Source: Petrosia ficiformis
Lineage: Eukaryota > Porifera > Demospongiae > Haplosclerida > Petrosiidae
Reading direction: 5' to 3'
Assembly (NCBI GenBank): GCA_947044365.1
Contig: OX345638.1
Location: 1,405,201 to 1,469,200 of the forward strand
DNA: 64,000 nucleotides
Each line of letters starts with the position of its first letter. Within the stretch, counting starts at the first letter, position 1. Below are positions 21,733 through 34,700 of this stretch, piece by piece. Under the pieces are notes generated by a model, which saw only the letters and a program-made list of their open reading frames with translations, did not search any database and was not told the DNA's origin. The position numbers and the translations under genes are program-made.

Positions 21733-21982
21733 AGTATGATGGTGACATCATCCCTTTGATGTGGTGAGTCCTTTATATTGTATATAGACCTTCCATGTGC
21801 ACACTATATATGTAGGAGATGTCACCATCATACGATATATTGTATATAGTATGCTAATAGGTCCTATATACTGAATATAGGACCCTTGTTTTGTTTGTGT
21901 CCTCAGATGTGATATAGCCCTCGCAGGCTCGGCCTATATCACATCCTCCGACATTATAGGACCTATTAGCATACTATATATA
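21733..21982. mobile_element. Two adjoining TIR elements
   Basis: Element 1, about 21733-21836: ends TATGATGGTGACATC and GATGTCACCATCATA. Element 2, about 21842-21982: ends ATAGTATGCTAATAGGTCC and its inverse. The same pair in the same order is at 39400-39611, so they probably move or amplify as a unit. Confidence 0.7.
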
Positions 21983-22501
21983 TTACATATAATTATATAT
22001 GTGATATGCATATATATTATATAATATTGTGTAAGGTTTTTATATAAATATAATATAAATGCATATTTATTATGTATAAGTCAGAAAAACGCTAGTTTGC
22101 ACCATTTTTATTCTTTTGTGTAGGTCATTGATTTATTATTGAGTTACAGTATATATAATTATATGCATGTATTAACCATATGAAATTAAACTATACACTA
22201 TAAATTATTACATATAAAGTCATCAGTTCCTAATTTTGAGGTCATCGTGAATGTGAACAGATATTAGTAACTAAACCTCACAAATGAATTTAATACAAAT
22301 TATAGAAAGTAAATATGAAAACATTGACAATAATTATATTTCCATGAGACAAACAAACAATTTAAATAGCTAATTGTAAATATTTTTAATAAATACTCTG
22401 TCCATAAGTTCAGTATATGCATGACTTTAGCTAGTAATCATGAATTTGGTGTCCATATCGATAACCACCATATCTGTATCCACCACTAACCACAAACAAT
22501 A
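21983..22501. other. Intergenic, TIR element end and 3' flank of F4
   Basis: TA-rich to 22080; 22083-22260 is the truncated TIR element also found downstream of F3, F5 and F6; then the conserved family-2 3' flank. Confidence 0.55.
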
Positions 22502-22849
22502 TCAACCATAGTAACCACCATATCCAAGACCACGGTATCCAACACCCATGTACCCAAGACCACTGTATCCAAGACCACGGTATCCAAGACGACTGTATCT
22601 AACACCACCATATCCAAGCCCACTGTATCCAAGCATTCGTCGTTGGATAACATGATCATGAAGTACTGGGATTGAGATAGTTCTTGTATGACGATGGAGC
22701 CCATGATAGCCAGAATCAGATCCACTGCCCCTTCCACTACGAGCATGATGACTCTTCACAGCAAACTCATCTTCAGTTTTAGCATATGTAATCAAGATGA
22801 AACCAAATGAGATTACGAACAAAATCAGTAGAGTACGAAACTGAACCAT
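22502..22849 (-). CDS. Secreted Gly/Tyr-rich protein, copy F4
   Basis: Single exon, 115 aa. Signal peptide MVQFRTLLILFVISFGF..TYA, KTEDEFAVKS, HHAR in place of RRAR, GRGSGSDSGYHG, then a tail of SGLGYGG/RGLGY units with MLGYSGLGY, ending GGYYG. The Arg content of the tail is lower than in F2. Confidence 0.75.
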   Translation of the reverse strand: MVQFRTLLILFVISFGFILITYAKTEDEFAVKSHHARSGRGSGSDSGYHGLHRHTRTISIPVLHDHVIQRRMLGYSGLGYGGVRYSRLGYRGLGYSGLGYMGVGYRGLGYGGYYG

Positions 22850-22892
22850 TTTAGTTTCCTGAAAGAGACTGCAGAATAATTTCTCTGGTTTG

Positions 22893-23003
22893 CTTTTATA
22901 CTCTATGGGTCAAATTTGAAATTGGGCACTGTCTGTGTTTAAAACCAGATTTGTCTCAAATGGATGACTTATTGAATAATGTTGACTATAACGTATTTGC
23001 ATG
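22893..23003 (-). promoter_or_regulatory. TATA promoter of F4
   Basis: TATAAAAG at 22893-22900, only 44 bases from the ATG because part of the leader (the CTCCAAACTGTTTAATT region) is deleted. Confidence 0.65.
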
Positions 23004-23340
23004 TGTTGTAAATGTGTAGAATATAGACTCTGTTGTATAACTATATTATTTGTAATTGTGTAATTTATATATCTTATTGTACTAAGTTGTTATTCAATCC
23101 ACACTGTCTCCTTTCTGTATCTCAACTCTGTAAGTCAGTTATTGTCAGTGTGCAAACATATCTCTTGACAAGAATGACCATGTTCAGGTCCATTGTGGAG
23201 TTCAACCCAACTCAGGATGATTGGAAAACATACACAGAATGCCTCTTCTTGCTAATGACATCACAGAGCCTGAGAGGAATATATGACATCCTTGTAACAG
23301 TTTAGATGAGGACCATCTCCACAGGTTGGAAGACGTACAG
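23004..23340 (+). mobile_element. Retroelement fragment upstream of F4, LTR plus gag remnant
   Basis: Same LTR-like start as upstream of F3. A gag-like piece follows with FNPTQDDWKTYTECL, the usual opening of Ty3/gypsy gag, broken after about 40 codons. Confidence 0.65.
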
Positions 23341-24270
23341 GTATGTGTACAGGTTTTACTAGAAATCTGTCTTAAGAGTTGAATTTTGTCTCAGGTAACT
23401 GAGAGATAGGTTATAAGGAACAAGGGGAACAGCAATGGTAAAAATTTTCATAATCTGAGCCATGGTTTTAATGGTTAAAACAATGAAGAATTGTATTTGT
23501 AACTGATTCAGTTAAATAGTAGAAATTTAAGTGAAATGGAGTTTTTTTTTACAATATGAGAACAATCATTATTACACTTGAGAAATACAATAGACATTCA
23601 ATATTATTCAATCAATCAAGCTGATATGTTCATATCAGCTTGATTAATTGACATAATATAAAATTACCATATACTTAGACAATCAAGGAAATACTCCAAA
23701 TGTTATGATAATTATTTAGAATGATTTCAAAATGATGTTTTTCTTGCAAACATATAGTGTCTCTTGCCATAAAAATGTATATATAATTATCATCAATAAT
23801 TGTTTTTCTAACATTTCGCCATGTTGGATGTAATAAAAATTATAATTCTGAATGTGTGTACAATATAATTGTATACACACATATATATAATCCTCATATA
23901 CATTTACACTCATGCACCTCCTAAATATTGTGTATATAATTATTATATATAATATTGTATAATTATACTATATAAATTCATTCATGTCCTCAGAAAATGG
24001 AAATGACAAACATGCAAATCTTTTTACCTCACCATTCAAATGTATATTGCTTCATTATCTGAGTTTTAACATTAATACATTAAACTAATTACGTGGCATG
24101 ATCATCACATCCAGTGTCATCGTGAATATGAACATGCAGACTTTAGTAATTATATAATTTAGACAAATCCACTTTTAATTTACTGCAAATGTTTTAAATT
24201 TTAATCAAGTAAACAAGTATACAAACATTCAATAATGTTATATATATATAATTATATTATTTTCTAAATA
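23341..24270. other. Intergenic before F5 end
   Basis: Short inverted repeat at 23610-23650 (TCAATCAAGCTGATATG and its mirror). 23977-24135 is the TIR element shared with F3, F4 and F6. No gene. Confidence 0.5.
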
Positions 24271-24543
24271 TCAATATCCACCATATCCACGACCTAATCC
24301 ACCATATCCACGACCGTACCAACCGTAACCACGACTGCCGTTCCAACCGTAACGGTATCCACGACCGTATCCATATCCACCGTATCCATTACGTCGTTGG
24401 CGGTGTACTGAGATTGGACTAACAGATCCAGTGTCACTTAGACTCTTCACAGCAAACTCATCTTCTTCAGCTTCAGCATATGCAATGGAGATGATAGCAA
24501 ATGAGATTACGAACAAAATCATTAGAGTACGAAACTGAACCAT
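24271..24543 (-). CDS. Secreted Gly/Tyr-rich protein, copy F5
   Basis: Single exon, 90 aa. Signal peptide MVQFRTLMILFVISFAI..AYA, EAEEDEFAVKS, then SDTGSVSPISVHRQRRNGYGG and a tail GRGYRYGWNGSRGYGWYG containing Trp. The RRAR site is lost but HRQRR provides a basic site directly before the GYGGYGYGRG tail. Closest in size and style to short cationic YGGYG-type peptides. Confidence 0.78.
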   Translation of the reverse strand: MVQFRTLMILFVISFAIISIAYAEAEEDEFAVKSLSDTGSVSPISVHRQRRNGYGGYGYGRGYRYGWNGSRGYGWYGRGYGGLGRGYGGY

Positions 24544-24618
24544 TTTAGTTTCCTGAAAGAGACTGTGAACTGTTTAATTCCTCCTCAAACTAGAATGTGG
24601 AATAATTTCTCTGGTTTG

Positions 24619-24730
24619 CTTTTATACTCTATGGGTACAAATTTGAAATTGGACACTGTCTGTGTTTAAAACCACATATGTCTCAAGTGGATGACTTATT
24701 GAATAAAGTTGACTATAATGTATTTGCATG
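24619..24730 (-). promoter_or_regulatory. TATA promoter of F5
   Basis: TATAAAAG at 24619-24626, 76 bases before the ATG, with the full family-2 upstream block. Confidence 0.7.
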
Positions 24731-25450
24731 TGTTGTAAATGTGTAGAATATAGACTCTGTTATTGTATGTTATCATAGACTATATTATTTGTAGTTGTAT
24801 AATTTATACATCTTATTGTACTGAGTTGTTATTCCAGCCACACTGTCTCCTTTCTGTACTGTTCATCGTTTATGATGAGGGAACAAATATGGCATATCTT
24901 GTTGCAAAAGTAAAGCATTCAATTTATAAATGTTTATAATCATAGGGATGGCACTGCAGGATGTAAAAGCTTGGTCATCCCTACATAGAAAGTTGCTATT
25001 GTACTCAGTGATGATTGCTTTTGACAAGGGTTATTATACAGTGCATCCTTGGTTATCTGATTACATGTACATACAAATTAATTATTAGTGTTAGTCAGTT
25101 ATTGTCAGTCTGAAACATATTTCTCTGTATATATGATCATTCCAACATTTATATACTAAATTTGTGGTGACGAGAATGACCAAGTTCGACTCAACTCAGG
25201 ATGATGGGACAGCACACACAAAACACCTTGATCAATATCTTCTTGCTAATGATATCACATAGCAGTACTTCCAGTTCAGTCGAAGCTCCTGTTTATAAAC
25301 ATATACATTTTATTGCAGCAAATGTGTCATCATCTAGAACCCTGTTTGAGATAATTATAGAAGCACTATATCCAGATGACATCAATAGTCATTTGAATTT
25401 AACATTTAACTTGCACAAATTGTACACTGCAAAAATAGAATTGTTAAAAT
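24731..25450 (+). mobile_element. Retroelement fragment upstream of F5, LTR plus gag remnant
   Basis: LTR-like start TGTTGTAAATGTG. GTGGTGACGAGAATGACC near 25162 looks like a primer-binding-site boundary, followed by FDSTQDDGTAHTKHL-type gag and a later piece ending SHLNLTFNLHKL. About 230 bases of other sequence interrupt the LTR-like region compared with the F4 copy. Confidence 0.65.
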
Positions 25451-26310
25451 AACATATGCATGTAGTACAGCTCCAAGGATGCAAATTATAATTGAGGTTG
25501 TTGTTGTAACTGAAGATACTTGTACTATCATGTCCAATATCTCATATTAGATGCACAATGGTTAAACGAATAATATCTGTAACTGACTGAATTAAATGCT
25601 GGCAAAATTTAAGTGATAATTTAAATGGACTTTCTAAAAAATAATTATGAACAATAGTTATTGCACTTGAGAAATACAGACAAACCTGTCTGCTTGGGTA
25701 ATATAACATTATCGAGACAAAATAATATAATATCTATATCTATATAATTATATATATATATATATACATGCTGGACATGCAGCTATTAAGGAAATACTCA
25801 ACATTTATAATAATTATTCAAAGTGATTTCCAAAATGATGTTTTTCTTACAAACATATACTATAGCAAATTACAAATGTATACATAAATTATTATTATCA
25901 ATAATTTTTTTCTAATATTTCACCATGTTACACGTAATACAATTTATAATTCTGAATGTGTGATACGTACGTATGTAGCTACACATGCAATAATTATATT
26001 TACACACACTTCCTAAATATGGTGTGTATGTATACACCTATAATTATATTGTATTGTTATCAAAGAGCCTGGTAGTACTCTCTATGTAGGGATGGAACCC
26101 CAAAAAATGGCCGCCCATACATTTCAATTGGAAGTGATGAGCTGAAATCTCTGCTAAAATTCTAGAAATAGGTTTAATACACATATGTTTTGATATCTAG
26201 TGCTTTTATGACTAACAACATCTTCTAGACAGCTGGAAGGTTAAGGTAAAGAACTGGCAGGTAGCAAAACTGGCAAAATCTTCATCACAACTTGATAATT
26301 ATTATATATT
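25451..26310. other. Intergenic with inverted copy of a dispersed repeat
   Basis: 26085-26300 is an inverted relative of 6550-6780 (CTCTATGTAGGGATGG, ATGGCCGCCCATACATTTC). The rest is AT-rich and related to the 23440-23960 stretch upstream of F4. Confidence 0.5.
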
Positions 26311-26606
26311 ATAAAAAACATTTTCAATAGAAATGAAAGAAGATGTAGGGACGTTAAAACCCAAACTCATGTGAACAAGGTTGGGAGGCTAACAGAGGAC
26401 CCAAAATTAAACAAACCACTTCTATATAGTTAAACCTACATAAGTATTACAGCTCTTTGTATTTTGCTTTATAGCGGTGTAAGTACTTATGTAGGGTTAT
26501 ATGGAAGTGGTTTGTTTAATTTTGAGTTCTATGTTAGCCTCCCAACTTTGTTCGCATGCTTTTTGGGTATTGACGTCCCTACATTTTCTTTCACTTTTGT
26601 TTTATA
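26311..26606. mobile_element. Long hairpin element, second strong copy
   Basis: Arms from about 26311-26440 and 26475-26606 are imperfect inverted repeats (GAAGATGTAGGGACG / CGTCCCTACATTTTC; CTTCTATATAG / CTTATGTAGGGTTATATGGA). More diverged than 5382-5687. Confidence 0.75.
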
Positions 26607-26626
26607 ATTATTCTTGTACTATATAA

Positions 26627-26818
26627 ATCCATTCATGTATACTTGACCTCAGAAAAATGTTACTTTGGAAATGACAAACAAACAAATCTTTTTACCAGCA
26701 CCATTCAAATGTATATTGCTTCATTATTGAGTTTTATTAACATTATTATTACATTAAATTAGTTATGTAAGTCATCATCATGATCATCCCATCCAATGTC
26801 ATCGTGAATATGAACAGA
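26627..26818. mobile_element. TIR element downstream of F6
   Basis: Ends ATTCATGTATACTTGACC and ATGTCATCGTGAATATGAAC; same position relative to the gene as in F3-F5. Confidence 0.6.
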
Positions 26819-27068
26819 TTTTAGTAAATACAAATCCATTTTTATAGTTTTTGTTACAATATAAACTCCTCAAATGTTTTTTAATAATTACTTTTAATAC
26901 AAATTATACAAAGCAAATTAGTATTTTGTATATAATTTAATTATATACAAAACATTATATAATAGTAATTATAATTATAGTATAATTTCCACAAAATTAA
27001 ATAAATATTATATGTATAATATAACTATTAATTAACCATAATAATAAGGGTATCCATAGTATCCATAT

Positions 27069-27338
27069 CTACCATAATCCATATCCACCGTAAGGGTATC
27101 CATAGTATCCATATCTACCATATCCATATCCACCGTATCCAGCGTATCCATATCCAGCGTATCCATATCCATATGCCTGTCGTTGGCGGTTTGAAACTGA
27201 GATAGGACCGATAGATCGACTGTCTCTTCTACTAAGTCTCTTCACAGCAAACTTATCTCCTTCAGCTTCAGCATATGCAATAAAGATGATAGCAAATAAG
27301 ACTACGAACAAAATCAGTAGAGTACGAAACTGAAACAT
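27069..27338 (-). CDS. Secreted Gly/Tyr-rich protein, copy F6
   Basis: Single exon, 89 aa. Signal peptide MFQFRTLLILFVVLFAI..AYA, EAEGDKFAVKR, SRRDSRSIGPISVSNRQRQ, then YGYGYAGYGYAGYGG. The frame ends GGYGLW at 27069, but a second, nearly identical Tyr/Gly segment follows in another frame (27000-27066), consistent with one extra T in GGATTATGG cutting the tail short. Confidence 0.75.
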   Translation of the reverse strand: MFQFRTLLILFVVLFAIIFIAYAEAEGDKFAVKRLSRRDSRSIGPISVSNRQRQAYGYGYAGYGYAGYGGYGYGRYGYYGYPYGGYGLW

Positions 27339-27413
27339 TTTAGTTTCCTGAAAGAGACTGTAAACTGTTTAATTCCTCCTCAAACTAGAATGTAGAGTAA
27401 TTTCTCTGGTTTG

Positions 27414-27516
27414 CTTTTATACCAAATTTGAAATTGGTCACTGTCTGTATTTAAAACCACATTTGTCTCAAGTGGACAACTTATTGAATAGAGGTGGCTG
27501 TAAATGTACTTGCATG
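27414..27516 (-). promoter_or_regulatory. TATA promoter of F6
   Basis: TATAAAAG at 27414-27421, 76 bases before the ATG; the usual CTCTATGGGT motif next to TATA is missing. Confidence 0.65.
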
Positions 27517-28010
27517 TGTTGTAAATGTGTAGAATATAGACTCTGTTATTGTATGTTACTGTAGACTATATTACTTGTAATTGTTTAATTTATATATCTT
27601 ATTGTACTGAGTTGATATTCCAGCCACACTGTCTCCTTTCTGTACTGTATAAGCTAAACTCTTTTAGTATTATTGTCAACATATGACCAAGTTTGACTCA
27701 ACTCAGGATGACGAGACAACATACACAGAATGCTTTGATCAATATCTTCTTGCAAATGACATCACAAAGCTTGAGAGAAAACAGCAGTACTTCCAGTTCA
27801 GTTGGAGCTCCTGTCTATAAACCTATATTTTATAAATTTTAATGCACCAAATGTATCATCATCTAGAATCCTGGTTGGGTTATAGAAGCACTATAGCTCG
27901 ATGCCATCAATAGTCATTGAGTTTAACATTTAACTCGCACAAATTGTACACTGCAAAAAATAGAATTGTTAAAAAAACAAATGCTTGTAGTACAGCTGCA
28001 AGGATGCAAA
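27517..28010 (+). mobile_element. Retroelement fragment upstream of F6, LTR plus gag remnant
   Basis: LTR-like start directly after TTGCATG; gag remnant near 27685-27800 with FDSTQDDETTYTECF and YLLANDITKLERKQQY, the best-preserved gag piece of the four. Stops and indels follow. Confidence 0.7.
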
Positions 28011-29023
28011 TTATAATGTAATTGGCCATACAGGTTGTTGTTTTAACACAGGTTGTTGTTTTAGCTGCATAATAAAAGATACTTGTACTATAATCAGTCA
28101 TCATGTCCAATAACTCCTATTAGATAGGTTTGGAAACCTGAAATTGAAAATTAATGCTATTATGCTTCTTTGTATAGACATATCTAATAGACAGTACTAT
28201 AAGGATAATTGAAATTGCAATTGAAATTATTGGACATGTATGTCACCATGCAGTCATAACAACTAATTAAATTACAATTTCCAGCAACTGTACTAACCAA
28301 GTTATTTTAATAAATTTTATTTTTGCAGTGTAACTTTGGAGAGACACTTGTGACAGTAGACGTGATCAATGATCAGTTATATTGGCTGCTGATCTTGCTA
28401 CAGTTGGTCATATTAGCAGTCCTTCTGCTAAAGAATTCCCAAATGTACTTTGTCTCAATAAATATGACCTACCTCTTAAACTTCACTCACACATTGCAAT
28501 GCCTTAGGGTTTTAGTTTTAGTTAACTAAAACAACACTAGTAATAATGTACCAAGGGAGGTTTGAATTTTAGTTCCTGTGAGAGAAAGGTTGTTATTTAA
28601 TTGGACCAAAGTACAGTAGCTTTTAGTTCTAGACAGGGGTCAATTACATCAAGATGTTATTTATTAAAATTACTATTACTCTTAATTTTTCTTATTCTAT
28701 TACTATTATATTCTGCTTTAAGGCATATTACAATTACCCATCTATTACTATTACATGTGAAAGTTTTATGCTTTGCAAAAGAATCAAGTGTTATTATTAT
28801 AATTTTATGTCCAGAATATTTTGGTTACATATAATACACATTAGTTCTTCAAAAACGATATCAGTTAAACGACATCTCTCGGAATGAAAAATCTTTCCAG
28901 CAATGCTGAAGAGTCGTTCTACTGGTCCTGGGGATGCTGGAACAGATACATTTTAAAACTATTAGTTTGTGCTTTATTACTATTACTATTACCTCTAATC
29001 TTTAATCATATATTACTAAAGTC
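28011..29023 (+). other. Intergenic with an unassigned coding-like fragment
   Basis: 28320-28510 reads CNFGETLVTVDVINDQLYW in one frame and, after a shift, LATVGHISSPSAKEFPNVL in another, ending before a stop. It looks like a decayed coding fragment, perhaps from the nearby retroelement, but I cannot assign it. The rest has CTATTA-rich runs (28660-29000) and no gene. Confidence 0.3.
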
Positions 29024-29390
29024 TTTTCACATTCACGATGTCCTAAAAATTAGGATGATGACTTTATATATAGTTTAACATCATAAGGTTAATACATGAT
29101 TATACTGTAACTCAATAACTTATATGTACTATAGTGTATAGTTTAATGTCATAAGGTTAATACATGATTATACTGTAACTCAATAACTTATATGTACTAT
29201 AGTGTATAGTTTAATGTCATAAGGTTAATACATGATTATACTGTAACTCAATAATAAAGCATTGGATTGAAATTTGACACACACTAAAAAGAACAGGAAG
29301 GATAATTATATGAAAATGGTGCAGGTAAAAAGATTGTTGGTCGTTGCACACTAAAGTTATGAACATTTTTCTGATGTCAGTGAGCTTTAC
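29024..29390. mobile_element. TIR element with three internal 68-base repeats
   Basis: Ends TTCACATTCACGATG and, degenerated, CTGATGTCAGTGAG. The internal unit TAGTTTAATGTCATAAGG..CTCAATAACTTATATG is repeated in tandem. Same family as 34257-34638, 35366-35610, 41739-42150 and 47667-48074. Confidence 0.75.
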
Positions 29391-29694
29391 TATTACTATT
29401 ACACTAAAACATGTAATCTTTACTCTTACATATTACTCCATGTCTGATTAGTTGTAGTAAAATATCTTAGACTCTTCTTTGATATTTTATTGTCATTAAT
29501 TTTAATAAATTACAAATTATCAACAATGCCATACACAAGAGGTTAATAATATACATGTACCAAAATTAAAAGAAAAATGTTTTTGTAACCATATTCATAC
29601 ATACAGCAGATACTTGTATTTTTAATTAACACGAATATATTTATATCATGGGTATGAAAAGAGGATCCTTTTAATGAGATGATATGTTGTGCCT

Positions 29695-31470
<1,776 letters not shown>

Positions 31471-31731
31471 TTTTAATAATTTTATCTAAAGAAGAAACAA
31501 GTTATTATGAATATATTCTAAAAACAATGAGAGATATTAACTCACAGCTTTGTAATGAAAACAAGAATGAAAAACCTTTTGTTTCCTTTTTCAACAGCTA
31601 CAACACCTCCCCACCTTCCTCAGAAAGTACCGTATGTCATGTAATTTTTAATTTTATTTCATTACTTAAGCTAATGGTAATTAGATCTATATATTACGGT
31701 TCACGTGCAAAAAGTGTGGGTGGGGCTGGAG
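31471..31731. promoter_or_regulatory. Divergent promoter of SERP1 and SLC2A13
   Basis: Only 261 bases separate the two ATGs. No TATA box is obvious. CACGTG at 31702-31707 is an E-box that also contains the ACGTG core used by XBP1/CREB-type factors, which is relevant because RAMP4 is stress-induced in other animals. Confidence 0.65.
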
Positions 31732-34700
31732 ATGGAGTCATTTGTAAAATGGACAAAGAAATCAGAAGAAGAAGAAATATTTATTGAAGAAAATGAAAGA
31801 GAAGTGTCTATATCTAACAATGAAGAGGCAATCTCTATATCCGATGAAAGACCAAAATTAACGTGCTACCTCTTATCACTCGTACTGCTTGCAATTATTG
31901 GAGGATTTCTGTTTGGCTATGACACTGGCGTTATTGCTGGGGCACTTTTAGTACTTGATGAAGACTACGATTACAGACTTACGGCTCTGCAAAAGGAACT
32001 GTTGGTTAGTATTACCGCTGGAGCCGCAGCTGTTGGTGCAATCTGTGGTGGCCCTACCAATGAGATTCTAGGAAGAAAACCAACCATCATGATTGCTTCT
32101 GTATTTTTTTCATTGGGGCTGTGTTAATGGCAGCTGCTCCTATTAGTAATGTAGGATGGTTAATGATATTGTTTGGACGATTTGTTGTGGGAATTGCCAT
32201 TGGTAAACACACACCTATATGTATTCATGTACATACAATCATAATATACAATGTACATACACCGTACACACATACATACATACATACATACATACATACG
32301 TACGTACATACATACATACATACATACATACATAAATACATACATACATACATACATACATACATACATACATACATACATACATACATACATACATGCA
32401 TACATACATACATACATACATACATACATACATACATACATACATACATACATGTACATACATACATACATACATAAATAGATACATACATACATACATA
32501 CATACATACATACATACATAAATAGATACATACATACATACATACATACATACATACATGTACATAATGTACATACATACATACATACATACATGTACAT
32601 ACATACATACATACATACATTGCAGACATAAGCTATAATTATGTTATTCATCATTGGTAATGATGAATTATAAACACATCATGAATATTTAATGTGCTTA
32701 TAATTAATTTGTTTCCAATACAGGTTTAGCAAGTATGACAGTACCAATATATCTTGCAGAATGCTCAACAACACATTTAAGGGGCAGACTAATAGTGTTG
32801 AATAACATGGCCGTCACTGGAGGTCAACTTGTAGCAGGGTTAGTGAATTTTGGATTCAGTTATGTTCCTCAAGGTTGGAGGTACATGTTAGGGTTCACTG
32901 CTATACCTTCTTTCGTTCATCTGGTTGCTTTTGTGTTTCTGTGTGAGAGTCCTCGATGGTTGTTAGGAAAGGGGAAAACAACAAAGGCCAGACATGTTTT
33001 GAGAAAGGTAGTCAAAGATAGATACATGTAGGTTTATACATGGATGGATGGATGGATGGACAGACGGACAGACGGACGGATGGATGGACAGACGGATGGA
33101 CAGATGGATGGATATGGATAGACAGATACACTGTTATTCTTTCCCCTCTGTTCTCATTCCTCTTCTCACAATCCCTTTTCCTATTTCTTCTTCATTTTCA
33201 TTGTAGCTTAGAGGTAGTAAAGTTAATGAAGCATCAATTGAAAGAGAACTACAAGATATACAGCAGAATATAAATGAATACTCTAAAGAAAATGAAAAGA
33301 GTAAGCTTCTTTACTTAGTGAGCATGTGTAAAGGAGGATTAAGCATCTTGTTTGATAACAAAATATTTTACAATAGTACTGCCACCTAGCCCAGCCAAAG
33401 AGAGAACTGTTCAGTAAGAAGGTGTTTGGGCCAATGGTGTGCCATATAAGCTTATCAAAAACACTGACGAAGGTTGATATAGACATACATACTATAACTA
33501 AAAGTGGTCAAACTTTGACTTGTTGTCAAACTAAAACAACACTAATACATACATACATACATACATACATACATACATACATACGCATCACCACCTAAAG
33601 ATCTCAATTCAACAACATAATTATATAATATACAATATATATATTATACATATTTTTCTCTTTGACTCAGATTTCTTAACGAAACTTTGGGTCATGTTGA
33701 TGCACAGACATTTACTCAAAGCTTTAATAGTGGGGTGTGCTATACAAGCTATACAACAATTATCTGGTATTAATACAGTTATGTAAGTAAAACAATACTA
33801 ATGGTTATCACTTCGTATAAGGATAGCTATATTACCACACTTATACAACCACAGAATGCTATGCTTGAGTGAAATACAGCCCCTGATTTGCTATCATAGG
33901 AGCTTCACTGTCAACTGTAGTACTACTCTGTACTGTAATGTGTGAATTTATATGTGATAGCATAGTACTAAGGTGCAATACTGTGCAATACTTTGTAGTA
34001 CACTTGAAGTACAGTGTACTTCACTCACAATGTACACTATAGTCAATGGAAGTACAGTGATAGTATGTAAACTTAATAATGTCAGGTAGTGTGCATCTAT
34101 ACATGTAACCCTAACAGTACGTGTACGACTGTACGTATACACCTAACATACTTCTTATACCATACGAGACTATAAATATAACATGTACTGTATTAGTAAT
34201 GATTATGTACAGTATATGGTTAGGGATGGGTTTCTATAATCTGTAAAGTGTGTACAAATTCATGATGACCTCAAAATTATGATCTGATCACTTTATATGT
34301 ACTATAGTGTATAGTTTAATGTCATAAGGATAATACATGATTATACTGTAACTCAATAACTTATATGTACTATAGTGTATAGTTTAATGTCATTAGGTTA
34401 ATACATCATTATACTGTAACTCAATAACTTATATGTACTATAGTGTATAGTTTAATGTCATTAGGTTAATACATGATTATACTCTTCCTCAATGAAGATG
34501 ATATGGATTGAAATTTGATATACACAAAAAAGAACAGGAAGGATAATTATATGAAAATGGTACAGGTAAAAAGATTGTTGGACATTCCAAACTAAAGTCA
34601 TGAACATTTTTCTAAGGTCATGGTGAATGTGAATGACCTTTAGTATAGTACCATATATATGTGTATGCTCTAATTACATGAAGTAAGATCCAATATGACA

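Noticed and set aside
32160..32654. MYVCMYVC and THTYIHTY proteins in TACA arrays
   Set aside because: Any frame through a long TACA array is open; they overlap an intron and recur at every such array (38.7, 39.8, 57.4, 61.9 kb).
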